Assembly: GCF_019097595.1 (NCBI RefSeq)
Contig: NC_080723.1
Coordinates: forward strand, 9,278,511-9,342,510
Source: Hemibagrus wyckioides
Lineage: Eukaryota > Chordata > Actinopteri > Siluriformes > Bagridae
DNA: 64,000 nucleotides
Reading direction: 5' to 3'
Every line of letters starts with the position of its first letter. Position 1 is the first letter of the stretch. The translations under genes were made by a program, and so were the position numbers. A model generated the notes under the pieces. The model was not told the DNA's origin, did no database searches, and saw only the letters and a list, made by a program, of their open reading frames with translations. This document shows, in pieces, positions 49,487 to 58,715 of this stretch.

Positions 49487-52400
49487 CCCTGCGATGGGTT
49501 GGCACTCTGTTCAGGGTGTATCCTGCCTTGATGCCCGATGATGCCTGAGATCGAAGAATAGATCGGATAAGCGGTACAGACAATGAAATGAAAATATTCA
49601 GTCGTATGTTGAGCTTGTAACTCTGCCCTTGATTAGGAAAAACCATTAAAAAAAATGCTTCCTCAGCTTGGAGGTCCTACTCGTAAATGTGGGACGGTCC
49701 CCAAGTTCAGCAAGTGATATCAAGTCAACATGGCTGCTCATGGATGAGCACTTCTTACCGCAAAACGAGTTATACTCTATATGCATGTTTTTGTTTTAGA
49801 TCAATCATTATTCAGATACAGCTGAGTAAAGGCGAGCACAGAGGCATCCATCCCCTCCCTCTCCACTGTGTAGTTTGAATGCACAGAGGTTAAAAATGTC
49901 GTCGTTCTGGATTCAGACATCCCATAATTTGGAGTAAAACCACATGTAGCTGTTATGGTGAGGTGTCCACATACTGTAGCCACACGCCGTAGTTTAAAAT
50001 ATTTTGTCTAAATCCAGAATTGTAAGACATAAAACTTATCTTCCATTACAATTGCTTCATTTTCTTTCGAATTAGTATTCTAATTTTGTTTTTGGAATGA
50101 AATTTTTATATGAAAACCATTTTAATAAAAAGCATCGTAATATGCTAATAAAAAAAAAAGTTTGTCATCAGCTTCTGATGTAAAAAGTTTGTGCCTGCAC
50201 TACAGGTCATCGAAGATCACGTCTTCTTGCTCCAACTAACTGGTGCCTTTTATGTCGTAGGCAGAATGCTGTTCTGCTCTCAGCATGAATTAGGTCAGCG
50301 TGTGCTGCTGCTCGTTCCACTTATTGTTCGAAATCTAATCCTGTTTATATGTGCGAATGCAAATTCAGCCTGTGCTTGAGATTACAGAAAGAAAAACACT
50401 AGAACGGGCTCAGAAGCATGATTAGAAAATTATTATTGTTTTTGTTATCATTTTGAATAAAAAGGGGAAATAAGACTGAAGCAGATAAGCTTGTGGAAGT
50501 GAAGCAGGATATCTGTAAGTACGGGTCTGCAGAGACGACCGGCTGCTATTGTTCTCACAAACATGATAAACACTGTGTGTGTGTTTGTGTGTATGTGTGT
50601 GTGTGTGTGTAGGCTTTGCTACAGAGAAGGATGGAAACTGTTCCAGTAGCGTGGGGGAAGGAGAAGCTCTCGATGAGGAGGACGAGGAAGATGAAGACGA
50701 ACGCGGAGCCGAGACTGAAGAGCAGTCCGGAAACGAGAGTGAAATGAATGAACCTGAGGAGGAGGTGAGTGCAGAATGCCATGACTATGCTGTTGAGGCC
50801 GGAGTAGGAGAGGTAGTTTTGGTGTATGGCCACAGCTGGAATGCCACTTCTGCACCCATGTGCAAAGCAGTTAACTTAATGGTAGCTGGGATGCTGGAGA
50901 ATTTTTTTTCTCTGCACAGTGAAAACTAGTCTTACACAAAAGCATTTTGATTGTGAAGAGATATGATCACGGACATGATCTAGGAAGGAAAAACAGGTTT
51001 CGAGTTTAAAGAACCATTGTAAGATGTTATGACCTTGGTATGTGCACATGCAGGAAGCCTCTGAGAACGAGGAAGAAGAGCATGACGAGGAGGAAGAAAA
51101 CACAGACTACCTGACGGACTCCAATAAAGAGAACGAGACCGATGAAGAAAACAACGTAAGCATGCTGTGATTCGGAGAACGAGGGTTTGGTTAGATTAAT
51201 CAAACAGGAAGTGGTTAAATGTAAATTATATTTCGGAATTTGTGGTGTGTAGGAGGTGATGATCCGTGGTGGTGGTCTGAAACACGTGGCCTGTGCTGAG
51301 GATGACGACTTTATTCAGGCTCTGGACAAGATGATGTTGGAAAACCTACAGGTGTGTAAACGTATTAAAATATGCACACCATGCACCACACACCATAGCA
51401 ACCTAGCATCCTCCTGGAATGTCCTAGCAACCGTCTGGGTTAGCGTAGCAAACACCTAGAAACAGTTGTGTTAACATTGCGCCCTTGTAGCAACATGCTA
51501 GCAACCACCTTGCAACACCCAAGCAACCAATTGGGTTAGCCTAGCAACCACCTAGAAACACCCTTAGTGACCAATTGGGTTAGCCTTGCAACCGCCTGGA
51601 ATGTCATAGCAACCATCTAGCAACACCTTTAGCAAATGCCTGGAATATCATGGCAACCCTCTAGCATCCAACTGAGTTAGCGTAGGAACCAACTAGCAAC
51701 AATCTAGCAGTTGTCTGGCATATAGTGGTAAAGTGAGTAACAACAAAACATAATGCTTTGAACTCCTTTCGTTTTTAATTTATTTCTGTGTCTTTGAGCA
51801 GCAGCGCAGTGGCGAGGCAGTGAAAGTGCATCAGCTTGACGTTGCCATCCCGCTGCACCTGAAGAGTCAGTTAAAGAAAGGCTCCGCCCCTGCATGCGCA
51901 GGAGAGGCAGATGATGACATCGACACCATGCAGTTTGTAATGCTGACCAGGAAAGGCAACAAACAGCAGGTCTGTGTGAAAGTGTGTGTTGGCTATGGAA
52001 TGAATAGTTTGGGCTGAAGCAGTAGGGTGTGTTCAGGAAGTGGCTAGGGGAAAATTATAGCACACACACACAGTTAAATCCCCTACACTGCTTAAAAATA
52101 CTAAATAAATTTGTAAGCAAACTTGCTTTTTACAACATCCTTCTAAAGGTCAATCTGCTCCTCACATCCTGATTCCTTAAACCCTTTTGCTTACAGTTTA
52201 AGATCCTGAACGTGCCGCTGTCCTCACATCTGGCTGCTAATCACTTCAACCAGCAGCAGGCAGAGCAGGAGGAGCGCATGCGCATGAAGAAACTCACTCT
52301 GGACATCAATGAACGACAGGAACAGGAAGACTACCAGGGTGAGAGAAGGAAAATAGAGCAGTACATTTTTAGGATCTTAATAAGTGTTGGTTCAGTTTTT

Positions 52401-54587
52401 GTTGACCCCTTTTTTTTGTTGTTGTTCTTTTGCACACAGAGATGATGCAGTCGCTGGCTCAGAGACCTGCCCCTGCTAACACAAACCGTGAGCGCAGGCC
52501 ACGCTACCAGCACCCTAAAGGAGCACCAAATGCAGACCTGATATTCAAGACTGGAGGAAGGTAAAACATTCAGAGTGCCTTTGGATTATAGAATATATAT
52601 ATTTGGCTATACAGAATTGAATTCTTATTGTATTGCCAGATATATTTGCTTCTTGCTAGAAATAAAAGCTAAAACAAATGTTAAATAAATAAATAGACCT
52701 TGAAATATTAAGAAATCAAACAAGGTTAACACAAGTCTTCAATCCCTCCAGGATTGTGTGGCCAAAATTTTTAATTTTGCATTCTTTCCCCAAAAATTAC
52801 ATGCTTTTTTCCAGAAAACTACTTGAAATGACATATGAAGACACATAAGTTATAACTTTCTGTGATCAGGTTTGACATGTAAAAGGAAAAAGGCTTTGGA
52901 TTAAGGTGTTGTCATGTCATAACACATCTTGACCTAAATTTGCAAAACATGTGTAGGGATTTTTAAAAATTGCAAAATTCTTGAGATATCACAGATTTTT
53001 CTTGATTTTGCATTCTGTCTTGCTACTGCAAAATCCTGCAGAGCATTTTTTTTTTGTAATCTTGTGCCAGGTGATACTAGACTAGCTCAACTGAATACAA
53101 GATGATTTCACTTTTGCTTTTGACAATGTGTATATGTCTAAGATAATAATCTGCTCAAGACACATTTTATGGAATGAATATTTCCTGGTTGCTCTATCTG
53201 TAGAAGTACTGTAGGGCAAACCAGAAACACAAACGAGGTGCTGAGCGGGGTGGTGGAGTCAACAGCTAGAAAGACGGACATTTCAGAGCAGATCAGTGAT
53301 CCACTTTAAACAGTACACAATAAAGCTGTCGTTCTCTTTCTTGCACACATGAGTAAGACAGGGAACTGTTGTGAAATGATGTTTAATCGTTTAATCATAA
53401 GTGTTCGGGTTTGTGACATTAAAGAAAGTCCAATAAAGTTCACACGCAGTCGAAAGTGCTAGGAAACTGCTTCGCATCAAAACGGGGTCTTTTCATTGTG
53501 ATCACCGTATAATTATCAATGGAAAATTTCTTTTAATGCATAGCCTATAAGGTCTATAAATTAAAGTATTCAGACACCTGACTGACCGCCAATCCCATAT
53601 GTGGTTCTTCCTTTGAAACTGTTACTACATAGGTTGATGGGCACAGTTGTATGGAATGTCTCTGTATGCTGTAGCTTTACAGTTTCCCTTGACTGGAACT
53701 AAGAAACTCAAACCCTGTTCCAGCATGACCATGTCCCTGTACACAAAGCTCAGAGCTCCATGAAGGCATGGTATTGAGGTTAAGGTTGGAGTGGAAGAAC
53801 TCGAGTGTCCTGCACAGAGCCCTGACTCTGACTCAACCCCACTGAACACCTTAGGGATGAACTGTTACCGTTAAATTTCCTTCTGGATTCATGCACATGG
53901 AAATGAACATGTTGGTGTCTTTGGGTTTGTGTTAAAAAAATACAGCTACATAATGCTAAAATTGTTAATAATTGTGGTAAAACATGAAATGTTGACCAGC
54001 AACAGAGTGAGGTGTACAAAACACACACAACAACTCATAGCTGTTATTCAGAAATGTTTTAACCCCATATTTCTTCTCAGAAACAAGTCATCAGGAAAAA
54101 AGTAACTGCTGGATCTGATCAGAGGAGTAAGACATGACAGCATGTGCTGATGTAGTAAAATAACACCAGGATGTTGGGGGAGCTTTTGCCAGCCCAAGCT
54201 TGGTTCTTGTCCTTCTATATTCTGACTTAACAAAAGATTTAACCCCACTGAACACCTTTGGGATGAACTGGAACACTGACTGCACCCCAGACCTCCTTAT
54301 TTTTCAACATCAGAGTCTGATCTAACTAATGCTCTTGGAGCGTAATTATTACAAATCCCTACAGCTACAATCCAGCATCTAGTGGAAAGATCCTAGTTCC
54401 TTTAGAAAGATTAGACAATATTATAACAGAACAGGGGAATAAATCTGGAATGAGCACACACGGGTGAAATGGTCAAGGTGTCCACAAACCTTTGGCCATA
54501 TATTATATGATTATCGAGAAAGCACACACATGGTCTGAGGATTTCTACTCATGAAAACATGCTGTTCTTCCTCCTAGGAGACGCTGA
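39503..54587 (+). CDS. upf2: Upf2, regulator of nonsense transcripts 2 (1,278 aa, 21 coding exons)
   Basis: Coding exons: 39503-39876, 39994-40773, 40859-41019, 41998-42189, 42293-42448, 42617-42720, 42980-43065, 45894-46002, 46124-46237, 46329-46445, 46650-46835, 46928-47131, 47662-47937, 48059-48242, 50613-50764, 51054-51155, 51253-51351, 51802-51969, 52197-52338, 52440-52560, 54578-54587. Every junction is GT-AG, phases agree and the total is 3,837 nt. The protein runs from MPAERKK to a GGRRR end, like human UPF2 (1,272 aa). Upf2 is the cytoplasmic adaptor of nonsense-mediated mRNA decay: its MIF4G-3 domain binds Upf3 on exon-junction complexes and its C-terminus activates the Upf1 helicase. 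The ATG has no in-exon competitor upstream. The gene looks intact; an active-looking Tc1 copy lies in the intron after coding exon 7. Confidence 0.96.
39994..41019 (+). CDS. upf2: upf2 coding exons 2-3: first MIF4G domain
   Basis: Residues 125-438 from 39,994-40,773 and 40,859-41,019. They contain [36 protein letters not shown] and [19 protein letters not shown], all characteristic of UPF2 MIF4G-1, a helical-repeat scaffold. The domain's usual extent (about 165-430) is complete. Confidence 0.95.
41998..42720 (+). CDS. upf2: upf2 coding exons 4-6: acidic linker into second MIF4G domain
   Basis: Exons 41,998-42,189, 42,293-42,448 and 42,617-42,720, residues 438-589. They begin [15 protein letters not shown] and [21 protein letters not shown] variable acidic linker with [19 protein letters not shown] follows, then [20 protein letters not shown] at the start of MIF4G-2. 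Confidence 0.95.
42530..42558 (+). repeat. (GA)n microsatellite in upf2 intron
   Basis: About ten GA units after GATAGA. Confidence 0.85.
42980..46445 (+). CDS. upf2: upf2 coding exons 7-10: second MIF4G domain
   Basis: Exons 42,980-43,065, 45,894-46,002, 46,124-46,237 and 46,329-46,445, residues 589-731. Recognisable segments are [59 protein letters not shown] and [18 protein letters not shown]. The 2.8-kb intron between the first two carries the Tc1 element and a (GATA)n tract. Confidence 0.95.
43174..44421 (+). mobile_element. Tc1/mariner element, apparently complete
   Basis: 1,248 bp flanked by TA on both sides (43,172-43,173 and 44,422-44,423). The terminal inverted repeats share CTATATTGCCAAAAGTATT followed by (T/C)GCTCACC. 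Between them lies one uninterrupted transposase frame in the same orientation as upf2. The length is normal for Tc1. It sits in the upf2 intron after coding exon 7 and leaves the splice sites intact. Confidence 0.9.
43308..44339 (+). CDS. Tc1-like transposase, intact frame (343 aa)
   Basis: This is a cut-and-paste DNA transposase of the Tc1 type. The start was set at the ATG giving [17 protein letters not shown], because the longer frame back to 43,152 runs through the terminal repeat. Residues about 1-120 form the paired-type helix-turn-helix DNA-binding region, with [16 protein letters not shown] containing the GRPR-like AT hook. The catalytic triad appears complete: Asp in [11 protein letters not shown], Asp in [11 protein letters not shown] and Glu in [14 protein letters not shown]. 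The glycine-rich [15 protein letters not shown] motif is also present. The length is that of functional Tc1 transposases and no stop or frameshift is seen. Whether it is expressed or active cannot be told from sequence. Confidence 0.9.
   Translation: MGRSQELSEFQRGTVIGCHLCNKSSREISSLLNIPQSTVSCIIRTWKCLGTTATQPRSGRPRKLTERGQRMLRRIVRRGRQLSAESIATDLQTSCGLQISSRTVRRELHGMGFHGRAAASKPYITKCSAKRRMQWCKARRHWTLEQWRRVLWSDESRFSIWQPDGRVWVWRLPGERYLSDCIVPSVKFGGGGIMVWGCFSGAGLGPLVPVKGTLNASAYQDILDNSMLPTLWEQFGAGPFLFQHDCAPVHKARSIKTWMTESGVDELDWPAQSPDLNPIEHLWDELERRLRARPSRPTSVCDLTNALLEEWSKIPINTLLNLVDSLPRRVEAVIAAKGGPTSY
45105..45140 (+). repeat. (GATA)n microsatellite
   Basis: About nine GATA units in the upf2 intron after coding exon 7. 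Confidence 0.95.
46650..48242 (+). CDS. upf2: upf2 coding exons 11-14: third MIF4G domain (Upf3-binding)
   Basis: Exons 46,650-46,835, 46,928-47,131, 47,662-47,937 and 48,059-48,242, residues 732-1015. Contains [60 protein letters not shown] and [20 protein letters not shown]. In UPF2 this domain contacts the UPF3B RNP-type domain. The acceptor of the last of these exons is preceded by a GT-rich tract. Confidence 0.95.
47384..47421 (+). repeat. (TTTG)n microsatellite
   Basis: TTTA then TTTG units in the intron before upf2 exon 47,662-47,937. Confidence 0.85.
48925..48958 (+). repeat. (GT)n microsatellite
   Basis: About seventeen GT units; shorter GT runs lie at 48,267-48,292, 48,617-48,634 and 48,711-48,731 in the same intron. 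Confidence 0.9.
49410..49595 (-). repeat. LINE/SINE-type repeat tail, reverse, with internal (GT)n
   Basis: 'gagtctctaaattgcccg', then GT repeats, then 'ccctgcgatgggttggcac' and 'cagggtgtatcctgcc' and 'ataagcggtacagacaatga' are the reverse of the family at 35,487-35,750. The GT microsatellite has grown inside the element. Confidence 0.6.
49680..49985 (+). repeat. Dispersed repeat with CRE/YY1-like head (copy A)
   Basis: It shares 'aagtgatatcaagtcaacatggctgctc', 'cttcttaccgcaaaacgag', 'tactctatatgcatg' and 'tgtagtttgaatgcacagaggtta' with 60,765-61,105. The end (about 49,955-49,985, 'ggtgaggtgtccacatact') looks like a Tc1-type terminus. It is non-coding; the family is not named. Confidence 0.5.
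50613..51351 (+). CDS. upf2: upf2 coding exons 15-17: acidic region
   Basis: Exons 50,613-50,764, 51,054-51,155 and 51,253-51,351, residues 1015-1132. Long Asp/Glu runs surround [16 protein letters not shown] and [15 protein letters not shown], as in vertebrate UPF2, and end with [20 protein letters not shown]. The 50,613 acceptor follows an almost pure GT repeat. Confidence 0.95.
51395..51725 (+). repeat. Degenerate tandem array of TAGCAACCA-type units
   Basis: About twenty imperfect copies of a 10-20-bp unit based on (C)TAGCAACCA(C/T)CTGGAAT are packed in the intron between upf2 exons 17 and 18. The phrase 'caattgggttagcc' also recurs. It is non-coding. Confidence 0.75.
51802..54587 (+). 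CDS. upf2: upf2 coding exons 18-21: Upf1-binding C-terminus
   Basis: Exons 51,802-51,969, 52,197-52,338, 52,440-52,560 and 54,578-54,587, residues 1133-1278. Segments include [59 protein letters not shown] and [14 protein letters not shown]. The last exon holds only ten coding bases (the final Arg residues and TGA). The 51,802 acceptor is a NAGNAG type (CAGCAG), so one Gln could be included or skipped. Confidence 0.93.
53204..53324 (+). other. upf2: Candidate alternative last exon of upf2
   Basis: The 'tttcctggttgctctatctgtag' acceptor at 53,203 would join in frame to the donor at 52,560. Translation would continue for 34 codons after the junction Arg ([20 protein letters not shown] and onward), stop at 53,307-53,309, and meet AATAAA at 53,319-53,324, only nine bases later. 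A second AATAAA is at 53,432. This stretch is richer in GC than its flanks. It would replace the canonical final Arg residues with a different tail. It is inferred from signals only; no homologue is known to me. Confidence 0.35.
53560..54507. mobile_element. Old Tc1 remnant, split by a later insertion
   Basis: Left part 53,560-53,864 and right part 54,241-54,507. It keeps Tc1 transposase traces ('ccagcatgaccatgtccctgtacacaaagc', 'cctgcacagagccctgactctgactcaaccccactgaacacc') and a right end 'ggtgtccacaaacctttggccatata'. Many mutations make it non-functional. It lies in the last upf2 intron. Confidence 0.7.
53865..54240 (+). repeat. 376-bp inserted repeat, copy 1
   Basis: It is inserted into the Tc1 remnant and flanked by a 30-bp direct duplication (53,835-53,864 and 54,241-54,270, one mismatch, starting AACCCCACTGAACACCTT). 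A related copy is at 55,476-55,925. Shared blocks include 'ctggatt(c)atgcacatggaaatga', 'gttgaccagcaacagagtgaggtgtac', 'caactcatagctgttattcagaaatgtttta' and 'gctggatctgatcagaggagtaagacatgaca'. No coding frame or family is recognised. The long duplication hints at target-primed retroposition. Confidence 0.6.
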
Positions 54588-55475
54588 GCGAGCGAGCAAT
54601 CGCATGAAGAAGAGAGAGAAACAAAGGGAGAGCATGGTGTACTGCTCCCTCACTGATGGGAAACCGTACTCGCTACAGACTCCAACTTACACCAACCTGA
54701 GAGGGAGAGCAAGACGACGAAGACGAGCCCCATCAGCTCTACGGCTGCGGAGTTCAACGACCAGTACGGTTCACACACAGAAGAACAAGATATGGATGCA
54801 CACACACACACCCACAAACAGATATCTCCAGTTACAGACATGTGATGGACAGACAGGCTCCAGGGCGCAGACTGCACATGTGTGAAGGCTTGCAGAGGGT
54901 CAGTATTTGCTGTGAGTGTGTTGAATTGTTTCAGAAGCTGCATCACACTGCAGCGAGGAGAACGTGGTGACCAACTTGCAGAGGGTTAGAAAACTCAAAA
55001 GGAAGCAGGGCCTGGGGAAAAAAGGAGCAAAACGTTTTGGGCAGCTCAAGACATGGGAGTGTGAGAGTACTGTAGAACACGCTGCTTCCCTCAGCAGGAG
55101 CAGAGGAGTTGGACAAGCAGGGGAAACTGTTGTGCTGTTTATTTTTCATGGGCAAGCTTTCTAATTTGTAAGTCATTTGCACTCCTGGATCTGTTTCTTT
55201 CTTTCTATCTTTCTTTCTTTTGTGCTTTATATTAAGTTTTGAATGAATGATCCCTTTTTCCTGGTCACATTCGCCTGACTCTACTGGCAAGTGATTTTTC
55301 TCTCTGTTGAGCAGCTTGTATCAAAATAGAAATATGTTCTTAGAGATGGCAAAAGGCCTCAACATATCCTTTATGTCACTGAATATTAATATTATACATT
55401 AAAAAGTGAATTAATTGCTGTGATCACGACGTCTCATGTTATTTCTTTTGCTCCTACCCTACAGAACAGGATAAA
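54588..55475 (+). other. Probable upf2 3' UTR
   Basis: Sequence downstream of the upf2 TGA. The beginning (54,588-54,900) is GC-richer and A/G-rich. It contains an open frame (54,559-54,885) that would have to read through the acceptor, so it is not counted as coding. A TTTC-rich tract lies at about 55,193-55,220. I could not fix the poly(A) site; AATAAA hexamers occur further down, for example in 'cttaaataaagc' near 56,237. Confidence 0.5.
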
Positions 55476-55925
55476 TTACCGTCTGGATTCGTGCACATGG
55501 AAATGACCGCGCTGGTGTCATTGGATTTGCAAAGCAATATCATAAGTGGCACCTATATTATGCTGAACTGGTTAATAATTCTGGTAAAAAGCATGAAAGC
55601 ATCTATATCTGTAGTGAGCTTAGGCAATTGTGGAGTTAATAAATGCAACAGTTTCATACTGAGCTTCATGATTGTGATGTCCATAAGCCAGCATGTTGAC
55701 CACCAACAGAGTGAGGTGTACAAATACACACAACAACTCATAGCTGTTATTCAGAAATGTTTTAACTCAAGATTTTCTCAGAAACCGGTCTTCAGGGAAA
55801 GTAACTGCTGGATCTGATCAGAGGAGTAAGACATGACAGTATGTGCTGGTGTAGTAAAATAACACCAGGATGTTGTGTGGGCTTACGCCAGCCCAAGGTT
55901 CCTGTTAGTCCTTTAACAGCATATT
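55476..55925 (+). repeat. Inserted repeat, copy 2
   Basis: The same family and orientation as 53,865-54,240, but longer because it keeps a middle segment (about 55,600-55,690) absent from copy 1. Shared blocks from 'taccgtctggattcgtgcacatgg' to 'aacaccaggatgttg' and 'gccagcccaaggttc' are in the same order. Confidence 0.6.
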
Positions 55926-56689
55926 CTCACACTTTTACCAAAAGATTCTACATTTTTCGATGTATTAACTATCCACAAATGCTTTTATATTACACATCCT
56001 AACACGTTTATCTTTAATGTCATGGACCATCCACAAGACAAGTTAGTTCTCATTATTAATTACATTATAGCAGCTATAAACAGTCTTTCCCTCACCAGAC
56101 TCACTACTGTCCCTAGAAGTTAAATAACACAATTTAAAAAAATGCACACAGCTTGTTATGGTATCGGGAAACCGTACCATTTTTTTTCTTACAGAAATCT
56201 TTAACCTATCAAAGAAAATTAAATGTTCTTGCTTAAATAAAGCATTTTTATTATTTCTCTTAGATGATATAAGTATCCACTGTACATGTCACTATGACAT
56301 CACACATTAGAATGAGTGCATTAATATAAACCTGTGATGGGAATTGCAGCCAATTTTAATGACAGTTATTGTTTAAATGAAAAAAATAATAAACATGTTC
56401 TGACCAATCAGAAATAAAAATTAAGCATGTGGTACATGGTAGATTATATACAGGGGAGTGTTTCCACTGGAAAAAAAAAACTGCTCATCTGGTGTTTCAA
56501 CAGAAATAAAGACAAAACTCAGATTTCTGCATGATGCTTGACAGGGTTTCTAATTCAGTGACTGTGATCCATATGCATTAATGTGACGTGTTCAACACAG
56601 GAAGTGAGTAGAACATCAGTTTGAACTATCAACTGCTACACAGAGAGGGATATTATGGTATTGTAGTACAGTTACAGTCCATAAATGTA
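55926..56689. other. AT-rich non-coding stretch
   Basis: No coding region. It may include the distal end of the upf2 3' UTR. Confidence 0.45.
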
Positions 56690-57645
56690 TTTTAATTCAA
56701 TTCAATTTATTTTGTATAGCGCCTTTTACAATGAACATTGTCACAAAGCAGCTTTACAAAAGAAGAGAAACGGAGAAAGGGGAGGGGAAAAATGAAACTA
56801 AAAATATTTTTTAAAAATAACTAAATACCTAGAAATAAGAATAAATTATTAAATTAAATTATTAAACTATTTTATTTTATCCATAATGAGCAAGACTGTG
56901 GTAAGGAAAAACTCCCTGGGATGATATGAGGAAGAATCCTTGAGAGGAACCAGGCTCAGAAGGGAACCCATCCTCATCTGGGTGACACTAAACAGTAGAT
57001 AATGTAACTGTAGCTGATTAATGTCCTTTCTACAACACCAATCAATGGCCCATGAGGAACTATTAGGTCAGTGTAGTTTCTAAGGTTATTAAAGGCACTA
57101 ATTCTTTGCTGTCAGAAACTGACAGTTGAAATGGCAGATCTGTGATGGTGTGAAAGTGGCTCTGTCCACGGCTGTCTCCTGGTCCACACAGATCCATCCA
57201 CAGCATCAGTGGGCACCACCAAGCGACGAGACTGGGAGCTCAGGAGTGGGGTGTGTAGCTCGACAGAGAAAGACAGAGACAGAAAGAGAAAGATATTAAG
57301 TATGATTCTGATCATGTGATGTTTAAGACAATGTAGGTTATGTGTAAAGTGCAGACAGGGACTCCGGCAAGACTAGCTATGACGGCATAACTAAAAGGGA
57401 GAGCCAGAAGGTGACAGACATGAAGGCTTCCCGGGACATAAAGCGTGCAACCACTTCACAGTCAGCAAACCTGAGCGACCTGAGCGAGGGTGGTAAGGCG
57501 ACAGCATCCAAATATCCCAGTACACCAAACACTCTATGCCCATGAACCTTCCAGATCTGCTCCTTTACCTAAGAAAACTATATATTGAAAGCTTGACTAA
57601 ACAAATGTGTCTTCAGCCTGGAAGATATACGTTGGGCAGTTCAGT
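56690..57645 (-). repeat. LINE 3' UTR-type dispersed repeat
   Basis: 'ttcaatttattttgtatagcgcctttta', 'cattgtcacaaagcagctttaca', 'aaggaaaaactccctgggatga', 'gagaggaaccaggctcag' and 'catcctcatctgggtgacac' form a widespread fish repeat. The middle matches the LINE tail at 1,225-1,330. A second part (57,355-57,600, 'gggactccggcaagactagctatgacggcat', 'cccgggacataaagcg') is another part of the same kind of element. No open frame survives. Confidence 0.55.
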
Positions 57646-58407
57646 GGTAATGGTTAAAAAGGCATGTTAAAAAATTTCAGCTTCACTATTTTAGCCACAA
57701 AAAAAAAAATCCCTGTTTCTCATGAAAAAACATATCCTGTGGAAAAATACACCAGACTAACATGTCGAATTGGTCTCTGGTGGCATGTTGAAACTCCTAG
57801 CAGGTTGCAGTGCCACAACACTAAGACTATTTTTCCTTTAATTTGTCACTCATTTGTGGATCGACTCAGATCCAAACTATATTACAGAGTGTGCTATACA
57901 CTAGGCATACATAGACAGCACCTGACAAAAGATAAATATGAATAATAAGTTGAAAAGGCCTTTTTGGTCACACCAACTAACCACTGGACAAAAGCTATGG
58001 ATCTTTCTGGAGTGGAAATAGTGCATGTATGCAAAGCAACTGGGTCATGAAGTCACAGTGACCATACCTGTCTGACACACCAGCACCTGGAATGAGCCCC
58101 GTTCTGCTGCATTCTTTTCTGATTGTTGAGTGGAGTGCATACACAAATGGAAACAATTCACTAAACCTTGGTGGCTCTTTGAACTCAATTAGCAATAACG
58201 TCGTCTGATTTTTTGTTCTAATTGTCCTGCCCAGCTGGGAGAGCCTGGCCAAGCCCTATGTGACAAGCACACGCTGCCAAAAATAACTGGGGAATATAAG
58301 GAAAGACCAGATGAGGAAGGCTTTAACAATGTACCCATATTTTTTTCATCTATGATTACTTAAAAAGCATTTATTAATGAGTAAACCACATAACTACAGA
58401 AAATGAT

Positions 58408-58715
58408 AGACACTGTATAGCCAAAAGTATGTGGTCATCTGACCATCACACCCATATGTGGTTCTTTCTCGAACTTGCCACAAAGTTGAAAGCACACCAG
58501 TGTATATAATGTCTTTGTATGCTGTAGCTTTCACTGAACTAAGAGACACAAAGCCCAGACCTCCTCATCAGTGTCTGATCTCACTAATGCTCTTGTAGCT
58601 GTATGATCACAAATCCCCACAGCCACACTCCAACATCTAGTGAAAAACCTTCCAGGAGAGTGAACAATATTATAATAGTAATGAGGAAGTAAATCTGGGT
58701 GATTTGGTCATACAA
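58408..58715. mobile_element. Tc1 remnant
   Basis: 'tatagccaaaagtatgtggtcatctgacc' at the left is a Tc1-type terminus like that at 32,569. Internal blocks ('aatgtctttgtatgctgtagcttt', 'gtctgatctcactaatgctcttgtagctg', 'ccaacatctagtgaaaaaccttcc') are shared with the remnants at 32,569 and 53,560. The right terminus is lost. Confidence 0.65.

Noticed and set aside
51395..51725. Repeat array considered as a CRISPR array
   Set aside because: Units are degenerate and contiguous without unique spacers, and the window is vertebrate DNA.
54559..54885. Open frame that looks coding (basic, with MKKREKQRE and a DGKPYSLQTP segment)
   Set aside because: Its start lies in the intron before the last upf2 exon and the phase is wrong for splicing from 52,560; the in-phase reading gives Arg-Arg-Arg-stop as in human UPF2. 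Probably 3' UTR.
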